Source of the DNA: Collinsella sp. AF33-16
Lineage (GTDB): Bacteria > Actinomycetota > Coriobacteriia > Coriobacteriales > Coriobacteriaceae
DNA: 64,000 bases
Assembly (NCBI RefSeq): GCF_003475325.1
Contig: NZ_QRQC01000009.1
Span: forward strand, 1-64,000
Reading direction: 5' to 3'
Each line of letters starts with the position of its first letter. The first letter of the stretch is position 1. The position numbers and the translations under genes were made by a program. The notes under the pieces are model-generated. The model was given only the letters and a program-made list of their open reading frames with translations. It made no database searches and had not been told where the DNA came from. Below, in pieces: positions 44,730-53,717 of this stretch.

Positions 44730-45443
44730 CTATCCCTGGGTGACCAGTCGGTAACCGATGCCCACGTGCGTTTGGATATAGCGCGGATGCGCGGGGTCGG
44801 ACTCGATCTTCTTGCGCAGCGTGCCCATAAAGACACGCAGGCTCGCCAGGTCGCTCTTAGTTGCCGTGCCCCAAATCTCGTGCAGGATAAACTGGTGCGT
44901 CAGCACCTTGTCGGCGTTATGCGCCAGCAGGCACAGGAGCTTGTACTCGATCGGCGTCAAATGCAGTTCCTCGCCATCCATCGTGGCGATGCCGGCATCA
45001 AAATCGATATGCAACTCGCCGGTATCGAACGAGCCCTCGGAGGCAACGCCGCCCGTTTGCGCATACGAAAGACGCCTGAGCGTCGTGCGAATGCGCGCGA
45101 GCAGCTCCTCGACCGAAAACGGCTTAGTCAGGTAGTCATCGGCGCCGGCATCGAGCGCTCGGATCTTGTCCGCGTCCTCGCTGCGCGCCGAAACCACGAT
45201 GATCGGCATGCCCGACCACGCGCGCACCGACTCCACCACCTTGACGCCGTCCATATCGGGCAGGCCCAGATCGAGCAGCACAATGCTCGGCGCCTGCGAC
45301 GAAGCGGCGGCGATGGCGGCGTGGGCGGTCTCCACAGCCATATGGCGCAAACCGTGCGCCTCGAGCGCGGCGACGATAAGGTTGCGGACGGCGGGATCGT
45401 CCTCAACGACCAAGATGAGCGGTTTCACGGCAGAGTTCGGCAC
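44730..45443 (-). CDS. kdpE: KdpE-like response regulator
   Basis: OmpR/PhoB-type regulator of 237 residues from the GTG at 45443 (AAGGAG 7 bp upstream). The receiver has the phospho-acceptor Asp58 in VLLDLGLPDMDG and the conserved YLTKPFSVEELLARI. The winged-helix effector (LTPIEYKLLCLLAHNADKVL; IQTHVGIGYRL) follows. The sequence closely follows KdpE. Only 4 bp separate it from the sensor gene. Its likely targets are the potassium genes upstream. Confidence 0.9.
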   Translation of the reverse strand: MPNSAVKPLILVVEDDPAVRNLIVAALEAHGLRHMAVETAHAAIAAASSQAPSIVLLDLGLPDMDGVKVVESVRAWSGMPIIVVSARSEDADKIRALDAGADDYLTKPFSVEELLARIRTTLRRLSYAQTGGVASEGSFDTGELHIDFDAGIATMDGEELHLTPIEYKLLCLLAHNADKVLTHQFILHEIWGTATKSDLASLRVFMGTLRKKIESDPAHPRYIQTHVGIGYRLVTQG

Positions 45444-45447
45444 AGCG

Positions 45448-47073
45448 CTACTCCTTATCAAACGAAACGTCGGCGGCGGGAAGCTCAATCGTAAAGACCG
45501 AACCGTGAGGGTCCGCCGCGGTAACCTCTATGCTACCGCCATGTGCCAGCGCAATGGAGCGGCAGAGCGAAAGCCCCAAGCCCACACTGCGGCAGCTGTC
45601 GGCCAGGCCATGGTTGGCGGTGTAGAACGACTCAAAGATTCGCTCGCGGTCCTCGGGCGCAATGCCCGGGCCATCATCAGCAACCGAGCACGCCACGCAT
45701 CCATCATGGACGCCAATCGAGATTACGATATGCGAGCCCGCAGGCGTATAGGCGATGGCGTTGTTCACCAGATTGACCACCAGCTGCACCATCAGGCGCG
45801 CGTCGACGTTGACAAGCGCCGGCTCATCGCACGCCACCACCTTAAGGTCGTGCTCGCGCACGGCCGGGTTTACGTGGCGCAGCGCCTCCTCGACGATATC
45901 GTCCATGAGCTCGAGCGTAGTCGACAGATGCATGCCGTCGCCCTCAAGCTTGGTGATGGCGAGCAGGTTCTCGACGGTGGCATTGAGCCATTGCGCGTCC
46001 GAGCGAATGGATAGGAGCATGCCGCGGCGTGTCTGGTCGTCGAGCACGGCCGTGCCGGTCGAGCCCTGGTCGAGCAACACGTCGGCATTGCCCGAAATAC
46101 TGGTGAGCGGCGTACGCAGATCGTGCGAAATGGAGCGCAGCAGGTTGGCGCGCAGCTGCTCGTTTTTGGCGAGCACCGCCGCCTCCTCGCGGGCCTCCAT
46201 GGCGCGGGCGCGATCGAGCGCCAGCTCGCCTTCGCTCACGATGGCATCGGCAAGTGTCCGCTCCTCATGCGTCAGCACGTCGGACTCGGCAACGACAGCC
46301 AGCACGCCCACCACCGAGGCGGGGTCGCCCGAGCGGACGAAGCCGTCGCCCGTGCGAACCGTCAGGTAGATGCCATAAAACGCCGAGCCGCCATAGGTGG
46401 CATCGAGTGGCGTTCCCACATAGGCGGACGCCGAGAGCCGCGGCGGCATCTGCGGCGCCAGTTCATGCACCGGCGCGGCATCGCCCACGGCCGTGTATGT
46501 CGCACGCGGCAGTAGGTCATCGCCCTCGGCGTCGGCGCTGTACCACACGACCGGACAGCCCGAAAGACGCGCCAGCTGCGTTGCCATGGCATGGACAATC
46601 TGCTGCTGATCGGCGCACCGCTGCAGCATGCGGTTGGTCTCGAGCACCATATGCGTGCGGCGGTCGCTGGCGGCAGCCTGTGCCAAGGCACGGCGCAGGG
46701 CCAACGCAATCGAGCTCGACACAAGCGAGACCACAAACATGATGAAGAACATGCCGGGATAGACGCGGTCGATAAACGACAGCGAGTAGCGCGGGCCGAC
46801 AAACAAGAAGTTGTAGAGCGCCACGGCGGCAGCCGAGCTCAGCAAGCAATACAGGCGACTCCAGGTAAAGAATGCGCACAGCTGAACGGCAAACACATAG
46901 ACGATCATGATGCTCGGCGCGAGACCCGGATGGTCGAGCAGCGCGCCCACAATCGTCGCTGCGACCAGCAGCCCCGCCGATACGCAGGCGTCATACAGAG
47001 GAGTGCGACGCGTCAGCGTTGTACGCCGCCACCAAGAGTTCTCGGCAATATCGCCGTCCGCACGGACGTCCAT
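45448..47073 (-). CDS. kdpD: KdpD-like sensor histidine kinase lacking the N-terminal KdpD domain
   Basis: 541 residues against about 890 in E. coli KdpD. It begins with the four-helix DUF4118 membrane region (about 30-125), then a GAF-like domain, the HisKA box with His in SISHDLRTPLTSI (about residue 317), and the ATPase N, G1 and G2 boxes (NLVNNAIAYT; DDGPGIAPED; GLGLSLCRSIA). The large cytoplasmic KdpD/universal-stress domain, which binds regulators in the full-length protein, is missing. The start is an ATG behind GAGAGAGGGG, so it is not a truncated reading frame. Confidence 0.9.
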   Translation of the reverse strand: MDVRADGDIAENSWWRRTTLTRRTPLYDACVSAGLLVAATIVGALLDHPGLAPSIMIVYVFAVQLCAFFTWSRLYCLLSSAAAVALYNFLFVGPRYSLSFIDRVYPGMFFIMFVVSLVSSSIALALRRALAQAAASDRRTHMVLETNRMLQRCADQQQIVHAMATQLARLSGCPVVWYSADAEGDDLLPRATYTAVGDAAPVHELAPQMPPRLSASAYVGTPLDATYGGSAFYGIYLTVRTGDGFVRSGDPASVVGVLAVVAESDVLTHEERTLADAIVSEGELALDRARAMEAREEAAVLAKNEQLRANLLRSISHDLRTPLTSISGNADVLLDQGSTGTAVLDDQTRRGMLLSIRSDAQWLNATVENLLAITKLEGDGMHLSTTLELMDDIVEEALRHVNPAVREHDLKVVACDEPALVNVDARLMVQLVVNLVNNAIAYTPAGSHIVISIGVHDGCVACSVADDGPGIAPEDRERIFESFYTANHGLADSCRSVGLGLSLCRSIALAHGGSIEVTAADPHGSVFTIELPAADVSFDKE

Positions 47074-47100
47074 CAGCGCCCCGCCCCTCTCTCAAAAACA

Positions 47101-47138
47101 AAAACCACCACAAAGGGACAGGCACCTTTGTGGTGGTT
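47101..47138. repeat. REP-like AAAGGGAC hairpin before kdpD
   Basis: AAACCACCACAAAGG pairs with CCTTTGTGGTGGTTT around GACAGGCA. The outer stem differs from the other copies but pairs perfectly. On the minus strand TTTTTG follows, so it may also attenuate transcription between the small membrane gene and kdpD. Confidence 0.75.
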
Positions 47139-47184
47139 TCCCTTGTGGTGGCTCCAAGTGTAAAGCCTTTGCAACCTGCGGTCG

Positions 47185-47379
47185 TTAGACAAACAGCACG
47201 TGCGCAAGCAGCGCGCAAACGCACGCCGCGACAAGCAGCGTCACCACGATCGAGATCACGCGGTCGGCCATGTCCATGTTGGCACGATTCGTAAAGAACC
47301 GATCTTCGGCGGCGTCGACGCGCGCCTCACGCACCATTTCGACCACCGCCTCGCGGCCATCGAGCGCCTTTGTATCCAT
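47185..47379 (-). CDS. Small membrane protein between kup and kdpD
   Basis: 64 residues from the ATG at 47379, which has GGGGAGG five bases upstream; ten earlier codons are unlikely to be used. The N-terminal 38 residues are charged (REAVVEMVREARVDAAEDRF), and the rest is one membrane helix (ISIVVTLLVAACVCALLAHV). I do not recognise it. Position in the potassium operon suggests a Kup-associated subunit or regulator, similar in idea to KdpF, but this is inference. Confidence 0.65.
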   Translation of the reverse strand: MDTKALDGREAVVEMVREARVDAAEDRFFTNRANMDMADRVISIVVTLLVAACVCALLAHVLFV

Positions 47380-47440
47380 GTTTGCCTCCCCGGCCTCAAT
47401 CTTGTCCATCGAAAACCAACTCCATGCAGCCCGTCGGCGC

Positions 47441-49468
47441 CTACGGACGCTCGTCGGGAGCCAGGCGCTGCATCTTGCTCACGGCCTTAAACTTGGTGAA
47501 CAGCGGCACGTACTCAAAGCTCACGTTGGAGTTCTCCAGGCCGTACCAGCGCGCAGGCGTGCCGGCGGCGCGGCGGATGATGTACTTGAGCGTGATGGCC
47601 GTACGCTCGCTGGGCTCCACGTCGCTTTCGGGCGCCAGCAGCTTGCGGATCATGACGAACTTAAACGTACCGATGTTGCCCGGGTCCTTGTAGACCGAGT
47701 AGTCATGCGTCTGCGCCGGCAGCTCGCCGCTGGCAGCCAGGTCCTGAACAACCTGGCGCAGGTAAGCATTGACGCGCTGGTTGATCTTATAGCCCAGGTA
47801 CAGATGCACGCGGAATACGTAGTCGGTGCCGAACGTCTCGACCGAGTAGGCAAAGGTATGCGGCTCCTCCATGGTCTCGACATTCACGAACCACCAGGCG
47901 CGAGCGCGCTTGGGGTGCTTGTCCAAAATCGAGTAGACGATATCGCGGTCGATATAGTCGGTGTTGGTGTCCTTGGTCAGGTACACGATGTTGTCGCTCA
48001 TGAGCTCGTAGCGATCGTCGTCGCGCAGGCGTTTGAGCTGCGGCAGATAGCTGCGCAGCGGCAGCAGCGTAAACTGACGTTGCTCGACCGCCGTACCGTT
48101 GTACCAGCACACCATAATGCCCATGATGAGTGCAGCCATAAGGATGGTGAAGTAGCCGCCGTGGAAGAACTTGGTGAGCGAGCTCACAAAGAAGAAACCC
48201 TCGAGCAAAAGGAAGAAGGCAGCAAAGATCCACGGCGCGACCTTGAGATTGCGCTCCACGTGCAGATAGAAGAAGAGCAGCATTGTCGTGCACATCATGG
48301 TCAGGGTAATGGCCAGGCCGTACGCGGCCTCCATGTGCGCCGAGTTCTGGAACAGCAGCACCACGACGACGCAGCCCACGAGCATGACGTTGTTGACCAT
48401 GGGGATGTAGAGCTGGCCCTTGGTCTCGGCAGGATAGAAGACCTGCATATGCGGCATGAGGTCCAGGCGGCTGGCCTCGGACACCAGCGAGAATGCGCCG
48501 GTGATGAGCGCCTGCGAGGCGATGATGGCCGCGACGGTGGAAAGGCCGACGGCAAAGGGGCGCAGACCCGGGGCGAGCATCTGGTAGAAGGGGTTGAGGT
48601 CGGCGATACCCATGAGCTCCGGGTTGCCGGCGTTGTTGATAAGCCACGCGCCCTGGCCCATGTAGGACAGCAGCAGGCAGCACTTAACGAACGGCCAGGT
48701 GGCGTAGATGTTGCCGCGGCCCACATGGCCCATGTCGGAGTAGAGCGCCTCGGCACCGGTGGTGGCAAGGAAGCAGCTGCCCAGAATCATGATGCCCGCG
48801 TGGTTGTTGGGGCTCAGCAGAAAAGCGATGCCACGCAACGGGTTGAGGCACAGCAGCACCGCGGGATACTGGCAGACAAAGAACAGGCCCGTGCCGCCCA
48901 GGAACAAAAACCACAGCGTCATGATGGGGCCGAAGGCGTGACCGATCTTGGCCGTGCCGATGCGCTGCACCAAGAAGAGCGCGATGATGATGGCAAGCGT
49001 GATGGCGACGACACGACCCTGGTCGTCACCGAGCACGGCATGGACCGCCGGGATGGTGCGCAGGCCCTCGATGGCCGTGGTGACGGTAACGGCAGGCGTC
49101 AGGATGCCGTCGGCGAGGAGCGCCGCGCCGCCCAGCATGGCGGGGATGATGAGCCACTTGCCGCAGCGCTTGACCAGGCTGTACAGGGCAAAGATGCCGC
49201 CCTCGCCGTGGTTGTCGGCACGCAGCGAGATCAGCACGTACTTGACGGTCGTCAGCAACGTGACCGTCCACACGACAAGGGAGAGCGCGCCGAGCACGAA
49301 CTCCTGCGTGACGCTTCCGATGCCGCCGTTGCCAGCAACGAGCGCCTTGGTTACATACATGGGGCTGGTGCCGATATCGCCATACACCACGCCCAGCGTG
49401 ACGAGCATCGCCGAGATGCTCACAGGAATCGCAGCGTGCGAGGCTACTTCCTTTGCCTTTTGTTCCAT
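47441..49468 (-). CDS. kup: Kup (Trk/Kup/HAK) potassium uptake protein
   Basis: 675 residues from the ATG at 49468 (GGGAGGAAA upstream; a TTG 6 codons earlier overlaps that site). Twelve membrane helices, then a cytoplasmic C-terminal domain of about 200 residues. Kup motifs include GVVYGDIGTSPMYV near the start, ADNHGEGGIFALYSL, and ADGILTPAVTV. It mediates proton-coupled K+ uptake. It is first in an operon with a small membrane protein and KdpDE, whereas KdpDE normally controls the KdpFABC pump, which is not in this window. Confidence 0.96.
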   Translation of the reverse strand: MEQKAKEVASHAAIPVSISAMLVTLGVVYGDIGTSPMYVTKALVAGNGGIGSVTQEFVLGALSLVVWTVTLLTTVKYVLISLRADNHGEGGIFALYSLVKRCGKWLIIPAMLGGAALLADGILTPAVTVTTAIEGLRTIPAVHAVLGDDQGRVVAITLAIIIALFLVQRIGTAKIGHAFGPIMTLWFLFLGGTGLFFVCQYPAVLLCLNPLRGIAFLLSPNNHAGIMILGSCFLATTGAEALYSDMGHVGRGNIYATWPFVKCCLLLSYMGQGAWLINNAGNPELMGIADLNPFYQMLAPGLRPFAVGLSTVAAIIASQALITGAFSLVSEASRLDLMPHMQVFYPAETKGQLYIPMVNNVMLVGCVVVVLLFQNSAHMEAAYGLAITLTMMCTTMLLFFYLHVERNLKVAPWIFAAFFLLLEGFFFVSSLTKFFHGGYFTILMAALIMGIMVCWYNGTAVEQRQFTLLPLRSYLPQLKRLRDDDRYELMSDNIVYLTKDTNTDYIDRDIVYSILDKHPKRARAWWFVNVETMEEPHTFAYSVETFGTDYVFRVHLYLGYKINQRVNAYLRQVVQDLAASGELPAQTHDYSVYKDPGNIGTFKFVMIRKLLAPESDVEPSERTAITLKYIIRRAAGTPARWYGLENSNVSFEYVPLFTKFKAVSKMQRLAPDERP

Positions 49469-49591
49469 AAGCCGGTTTCCTCCCAATTTTAACGTTCGAC
49501 GGGATTATAGGTAATCAGCCCATATTTTAATGGCACCGTTTTCCCAGCTAGATAAACATTTATGCGGCCTTTAGGCCACCGCGGCGATATG

Positions 49592-49625
49592 GAATGTGAC
49601 AAAGGGACGCCCCTTTGTCACATTC
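49592..49625. repeat. REP-like AAAGGGAC hairpin
   Basis: GAATGTGACAAAGGG and CCCTTTGTCACATTC form a perfect 15 bp stem with a 4-base loop. It ends directly at the nitroreductase stop codon. Almost identical to 23922-23954. Confidence 0.85.
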
Positions 49626-49626
49626 G

Positions 49627-50499
49627 TCATTTGCCGAGCCAGTTTTTGAACCACCACTCCATGGAGCGGCTCATCTCGGTCATAAAGGGACTGGTGTGCT
49701 TGCGTGTGTAGATATCCACCACGCGCTCGCCCACCTCGCGGGCGTGCGGGCGAAACATCGCATCCATCTCGGCCACCTGCGCATCCATCGTCGCGGCGTC
49801 GGCGCGACAATAACGCTCCTCGTGCACCAGGTTCACCACGGGATGCGCGATTGCCGGGCGCTCCTTACGGGGCGTGCCGATGATGAGCATCGACAGCGGC
49901 ATGGTATAGGCAGGCAAGTCCAGCAGTGCGGCAACTTCCTCGGCGTTCTCGACGATATCGCCGATATAGCAGCTCCCCAGCCCCAGGGCCTCGGCGGCAA
50001 CCACGGCGTTTTGGGCGGCGATCACGGCGTCCTGGGCCGCGATGGCAAAGTCGCCCAAACCCGGCGCGCGGCGAGGTGCCTTGCCCGTGCGCTCGACAAA
50101 CTCGGGCTCAAAGCAACCCACATGCTCAAACAGATCGATCCACTTGGCATAGTCGACTACAAATATGAGTGCCCAGGGCGCCTTGGCGATCATGGGCTGA
50201 TGATCGCACAGGTCGGCCAGGCGGTCCAGCGTAGCCTGCTCGCGAATGCTCACGATGGAATACATCATCATGGCACCCGCCGACGGTGCGCGACTCGCCG
50301 CATGCAGGATCGCCGCCCGCTGCTCATCGGTCACCGCTACGGGACGGTCGTCGTCATCACGCGCGAAGGCACGCGTGGAGGAACGGTGCTCCAAAATGTC
50401 CAGTACCGCGTTGCCCGTAGTCTCGACCGGATAGCCGTACGTATCCACGCCCGCAGCTCCGTCGCCGCCCATGTCCGCCTCGCAAACCTGCTCGCTCAT
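49627..50499 (-). CDS. Nitroreductase family protein
   Basis: FMN-dependent oxidoreductase of 290 residues. The FMN-binding N-terminal HRSSTRAF motif and ASRAPSAGAMM follow an extension of about 35 residues; the second cofactor motif is ALGLGSCYIGDIVE and the IIGTPRKERPA segment is typical. It may reduce nitro compounds, quinones or similar electrophiles. It is divergent from the LTA-synthase-like gene. Natural substrate unknown. Confidence 0.88.
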   Translation of the reverse strand: MSEQVCEADMGGDGAAGVDTYGYPVETTGNAVLDILEHRSSTRAFARDDDDRPVAVTDEQRAAILHAASRAPSAGAMMMYSIVSIREQATLDRLADLCDHQPMIAKAPWALIFVVDYAKWIDLFEHVGCFEPEFVERTGKAPRRAPGLGDFAIAAQDAVIAAQNAVVAAEALGLGSCYIGDIVENAEEVAALLDLPAYTMPLSMLIIGTPRKERPAIAHPVVNLVHEERYCRADAATMDAQVAEMDAMFRPHAREVGERVVDIYTRKHTSPFMTEMSRSMEWWFKNWLGK

Positions 50500-50712
50500 C
50501 GCCCTACCCTCGCCATTTCTTTAAGAAGCCTTTACGTTTCCGTGTAATTCCCGTCCATTATCGCGCAGGTCGCCACTACATTGCGCCACACCGTCACACG
50601 CGCGCGTTAATATGGCTGGTTGTTATGCGCAGCCACCAATCGCTGCGCATATCTTGGTAACAATCGGGTAAATCCCCGCTTTCGTAGGTTTTAGTTTGTG
50701 AGGAGTCTCAGC

Positions 50713-53013
50713 ATGTTCGCTGCCGCCATCTCGCTCGTCGGTCTTGCGGCGACCGTCTACCTTGTCTTGCGCGAGGCCAAGGCCATTTGCGCAAAGTCGG
50801 GCACCGTTGCTAAAAGCGCTCTTGGGTGGAGCGTCGCCTTCGGCCTGTTCCAGCTCTTTTTGACCGTCTGGGGCGCTATTGGCCTCGTCGCCCAAAACGA
50901 GCCGCTCGCCTTTGTGATGCTCATCCTGACCAACGCCATCCTCACCGGCTGCGCTTGGGCCAGCATCGCCCGCGACCGCATCGCCCCGCGCGTCTTTGCG
51001 TTCGCCGCGCCCGACGCCCCCGCTCCCACCGGCAAGCTCGCCCGTCTGCGCGGCGCCTTTGTGGGCAAATCGCTCGTCGCCGCCGTCCTGTGCCTGCTGC
51101 TCGCCGGCGTCTTTGCGCTGCTGGGCATGGAGGTCTCGTCCAACCACGACTTTACCTGGGTCTACCCCCTGTGCATCCTGCTCGAGTGGGCCATCATCAC
51201 CACGCTCATAGTCGGCCTGTTCTTCCTGTTCCAGCGCCACGGCGCGGCTCCCGCGGTCCTGGCCTTTGCCCTCTTTGTCCTGGGCATTGCCGAGTTCTTT
51301 GTCATCACGTTTAAATCCATGCCCATCCAGCCGGGCGACCTTTCGGCCATCTCCACCGCCGCCGCAGTCGCCGGCAACGGCTACACCTTCTCCATCTCGC
51401 TGTTCTGCGTGCTGTCCATGGGCTTTACCGCCATCGCCATGCTGCTATGCGAGTACGCCGGCCTGGTGGCACCGCACCGTCAAAAGGGTGCCGCCAACGC
51501 CAAGCGCATGCTGCTCATCAACCTGCTCGTGGCGGTGCTGTGCCTGGGCGGCGTGACCGCGCATGTCACGCTCATCGACTACTACAACACCCTCGGCATC
51601 ACCGTCTACACCTGGCGCCCGCTCGAGAGCTACTGGCGCGAGGGCTATCTACCTGCCTTTATTAGTGCAGCACAGTCCATCAAGCCGCCCAAACCCGCCG
51701 ACTACTCCGTCGACGACGCCAAGGCCACGCTCAAAAAGTACGCCAAGGCCTACGACAAGTCCGATGCCGCCAAGAGTGACGAGCGCACCGCCGCAAAGGA
51801 GCAATTCGACAGCGAGAAGCCCACGGTCATCGCCATCATGAACGAGACCTTCTCGGATCTGTCCATCTACCAGAACATGCGCGCCGGCTACGAGGGCCCG
51901 CAGTACTTTAAGAACCTGTCCAACTGCCTCAGCCGCGGCAAGCTCTATGTGAGCGCCTACGGCGGCGGTACCGCCAATACCGAGTTTGAGTTTATGACCG
52001 GCAACTCCATGGCCAACCTGGGCTCGGGCGTGTACCCCTACACCATCTACAACATGGAGACGACCGGGAACCTGGCAGAGCAGTTCAAATCGCTCGGATA
52101 TTCCACCACGGCCATGCACCCCAACCACGCGACCAACTGGAACCGCGAGAACGTCTACAAGGACTTTGGCTTTGACCAGTTCCTGTCCATCAACGATTTC
52201 CAAGGCGCCGATACCCTGCGCGGCATGGTGACCGACCAGGCAACCTACGACAAGATTCTTGAGCTGCTCGACCAGAACGCCGATCCGCAGTTTATCTTCG
52301 ATGTGACCATGCAGAACCACTCGGGCTACGACACGGGTCTGCTGCCGGTCGACAAGCAGATGCACCTGAACATCGACACGACCGACCTGGACGCTAAGAC
52401 CGTCGAGGACGGCACGCTCTCCGATGTTGACGAGTACGTCTCGTGCATCGAGCAGTCTGATCAGGCGCTGCGCTACTTCCTTAACGCCTTAAGCAAGCTC
52501 GACCGCAAGGTGGTCGTGGTGTTCTGGGGCGACCATCAGCCGTTCTTCCCGTCCAAGTTCAATGACGAGTGGTTTACCAACGAGGACGACGCCACGCACC
52601 AGGAGCGTCTGTGGCAGACCGACTACATCATCTGGGCCAACTACGACGTTGCCGGCTGCGACCAGACAAGCGAGGTCGACGACTTGTCCACCAACTACCT
52701 GTCCACGCAGCTTATGCAGTTGATCGGCGCACCGCTGTCCGACTACCAGAAGGCGCACATGACGCTGCGCAAGTCGCTGCCCGCCATCAACTCGGTCGGC
52801 TACGAGGACGCCAGCCTGCGCTGGGCGCTCTCCTCCAACGTCACCGGTGACGACGCCGCTGCCGCAGCCGCCACCAAGGCGCGCGAGGATTACGCCAAGA
52901 TGCAGTATTACGAGATGTTCCGCGACGGCAAGAACGTGTATACCGGGCACTTCCAGACCGAGGCCAACGAGACCGACCCCAACCTGGCACCGGGCACGAC
53001 GAAGATCAAGTAG
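50713..53013 (+). CDS. LTA synthase family sulfatase-type membrane transferase
   Basis: About 766 residues from the ATG at 50713 (GAGGAG 7 bp upstream). Seven or so membrane helices (1-310), then an extracytoplasmic sulfatase-fold domain. The metal and nucleophile motifs are IMNETFSDLS, YGGGTANTEFEFMTG (catalytic Thr) and VFWGDHQPF, as in LtaS. It transfers phosphoglycerol-like groups onto a lipid- or wall-linked polymer. The reading fits LtaS/LtaP-like enzymes in Coriobacteriia; the acceptor is not known. A nested palindrome starts 20 bp after its stop. Confidence 0.92.
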   Translation: MFAAAISLVGLAATVYLVLREAKAICAKSGTVAKSALGWSVAFGLFQLFLTVWGAIGLVAQNEPLAFVMLILTNAILTGCAWASIARDRIAPRVFAFAAPDAPAPTGKLARLRGAFVGKSLVAAVLCLLLAGVFALLGMEVSSNHDFTWVYPLCILLEWAIITTLIVGLFFLFQRHGAAPAVLAFALFVLGIAEFFVITFKSMPIQPGDLSAISTAAAVAGNGYTFSISLFCVLSMGFTAIAMLLCEYAGLVAPHRQKGAANAKRMLLINLLVAVLCLGGVTAHVTLIDYYNTLGITVYTWRPLESYWREGYLPAFISAAQSIKPPKPADYSVDDAKATLKKYAKAYDKSDAAKSDERTAAKEQFDSEKPTVIAIMNETFSDLSIYQNMRAGYEGPQYFKNLSNCLSRGKLYVSAYGGGTANTEFEFMTGNSMANLGSGVYPYTIYNMETTGNLAEQFKSLGYSTTAMHPNHATNWNRENVYKDFGFDQFLSINDFQGADTLRGMVTDQATYDKILELLDQNADPQFIFDVTMQNHSGYDTGLLPVDKQMHLNIDTTDLDAKTVEDGTLSDVDEYVSCIEQSDQALRYFLNALSKLDRKVVVVFWGDHQPFFPSKFNDEWFTNEDDATHQERLWQTDYIIWANYDVAGCDQTSEVDDLSTNYLSTQLMQLIGAPLSDYQKAHMTLRKSLPAINSVGYEDASLRWALSSNVTGDDAAAAAATKAREDYAKMQYYEMFRDGKNVYTGHFQTEANETDPNLAPGTTKIK

Positions 53014-53033
53014 CGGGTCGCTCATAACTGAAA

Positions 53034-53163
53034 CGTCTGTCCGGGCGGAGGCATATAAGGTTCCCTGCTCGGACAGTCCTGCGCAAGACGGAGGCCACAT
53101 TAAGTGGCCTCCTTTGCGTGCGGAACTCGCGATGAACCTTATATGCCTCCGCCCGGACAGACG
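53034..53163 (+). repeat. Structured intergenic element, family B copy 1
   Basis: Perfect 29 bp arms (53034-53062 and 53135-53163, ends CGTCTGTCCGGGC/GCCCGGACAGACG) enclose a second stem TCCTGCGCAA/TTGCGTGCGGA and a tip GAGGCCAC/GTGGCCTC with loop ATTAA. Copy 2 at 53571-53698 is inverted, with the same interior and different outer arms that also pair. Each copy lies about 20 bp behind the stop codon of its gene. Confidence 0.8.
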
Positions 53164-53218
53164 CCTTGTTGTTGGAGCACGGCTTGTCATGGGGGTATCC
53201 GCTGAACATATATAAGTT

Positions 53219-53241
53219 GAAGGCCACATTAAGTGGCCTTC
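53219..53241. repeat. GAAGGCCAC hairpin
   Basis: GAAGGCCAC and GTGGCCTTC with an ATTAA loop repeat the tip of the family B elements. TTTGTATT follows on the plus strand, so it may act as a terminator. Confidence 0.6.
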
Positions 53242-53250
53242 TTTGTATTC

Positions 53251-53578
53251 GGAAAGTGTGTCCCGGAATCTGCCTTCGGAATGGGACGCAGTTTCCGCTT
53301 GAGGGCCTGTTGGGAAAGCGCATCCCACTTCAAGAGTAAATTCCGGGTCGCACTTTCCGCTAAGGCTCTCAACCGGAAAGTGCATCCCATTCCAAGCCTT
53401 AATTCCGGGACATAGTTTCCGGACAAGACATCAACCGGAAAGTGGGGACCACTCTGAGCGCCGATTCTGGGACACACTTTCCGAAACACCGCCCATCCGG
53501 AAAGCCCGTCCCGCTCTGAATACATCCGGGCATGGAATATCCGCTTATTAGGCCTTCCGTCAATAAAGGGGCGCCCTC
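53251..53578. repeat. Hairpin array, left copy
   Basis: About four tandem imperfect hairpins with a period near 70 bp. Each has a left arm like GGAAAGTGCATCCC and a right arm like GGGACGCACTTTCC. The array ends in CTTATTAGGCCTTCC and a shared tail up to GGGGCGCCCTC. The right copy at 62993-63258 is in the same orientation with one unit fewer. Spurious reading frames across it are not genes. Confidence 0.8.
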
Positions 53579-53698
53579 CCGAGCGGCGGGCTCGAAGTTC
53601 ATCGCGAGTTCCGCACGCAAAGAAGGCCACTTAATGTGGCCTTCGTCTTGCGCAGGACTGTAGAGCAGGGAACTTCGTGCCCGCCGCCCGGGAGGGCG
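53571..53698 (-). repeat. Structured intergenic element, family B copy 2
   Basis: Outer arms 53571-53599 and 53671-53698 pair (CGCCCTCCC/GGGAGGGCG, then GCGGGC..AAGTT/AACTTCGTGCCCGC). The interior from 53600 to 53670 is nearly identical, in reverse complement, to that of 53034-53163. It lies 19 bp behind the stop codon of the LAATG protein gene on the minus strand. Confidence 0.8.
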
Positions 53699-53717
53699 TT
53701 GCGTTTAGAAGATGAAC

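Noticed and set aside
53233..53630. Overlapping frames in both directions across the hairpin array, giving Cys/Phe/Arg-rich peptides
   Set aside because: The reading frames follow the palindromic repeat units, exist on both strands, and recur in the right-hand array; they are by-products of the repeat.
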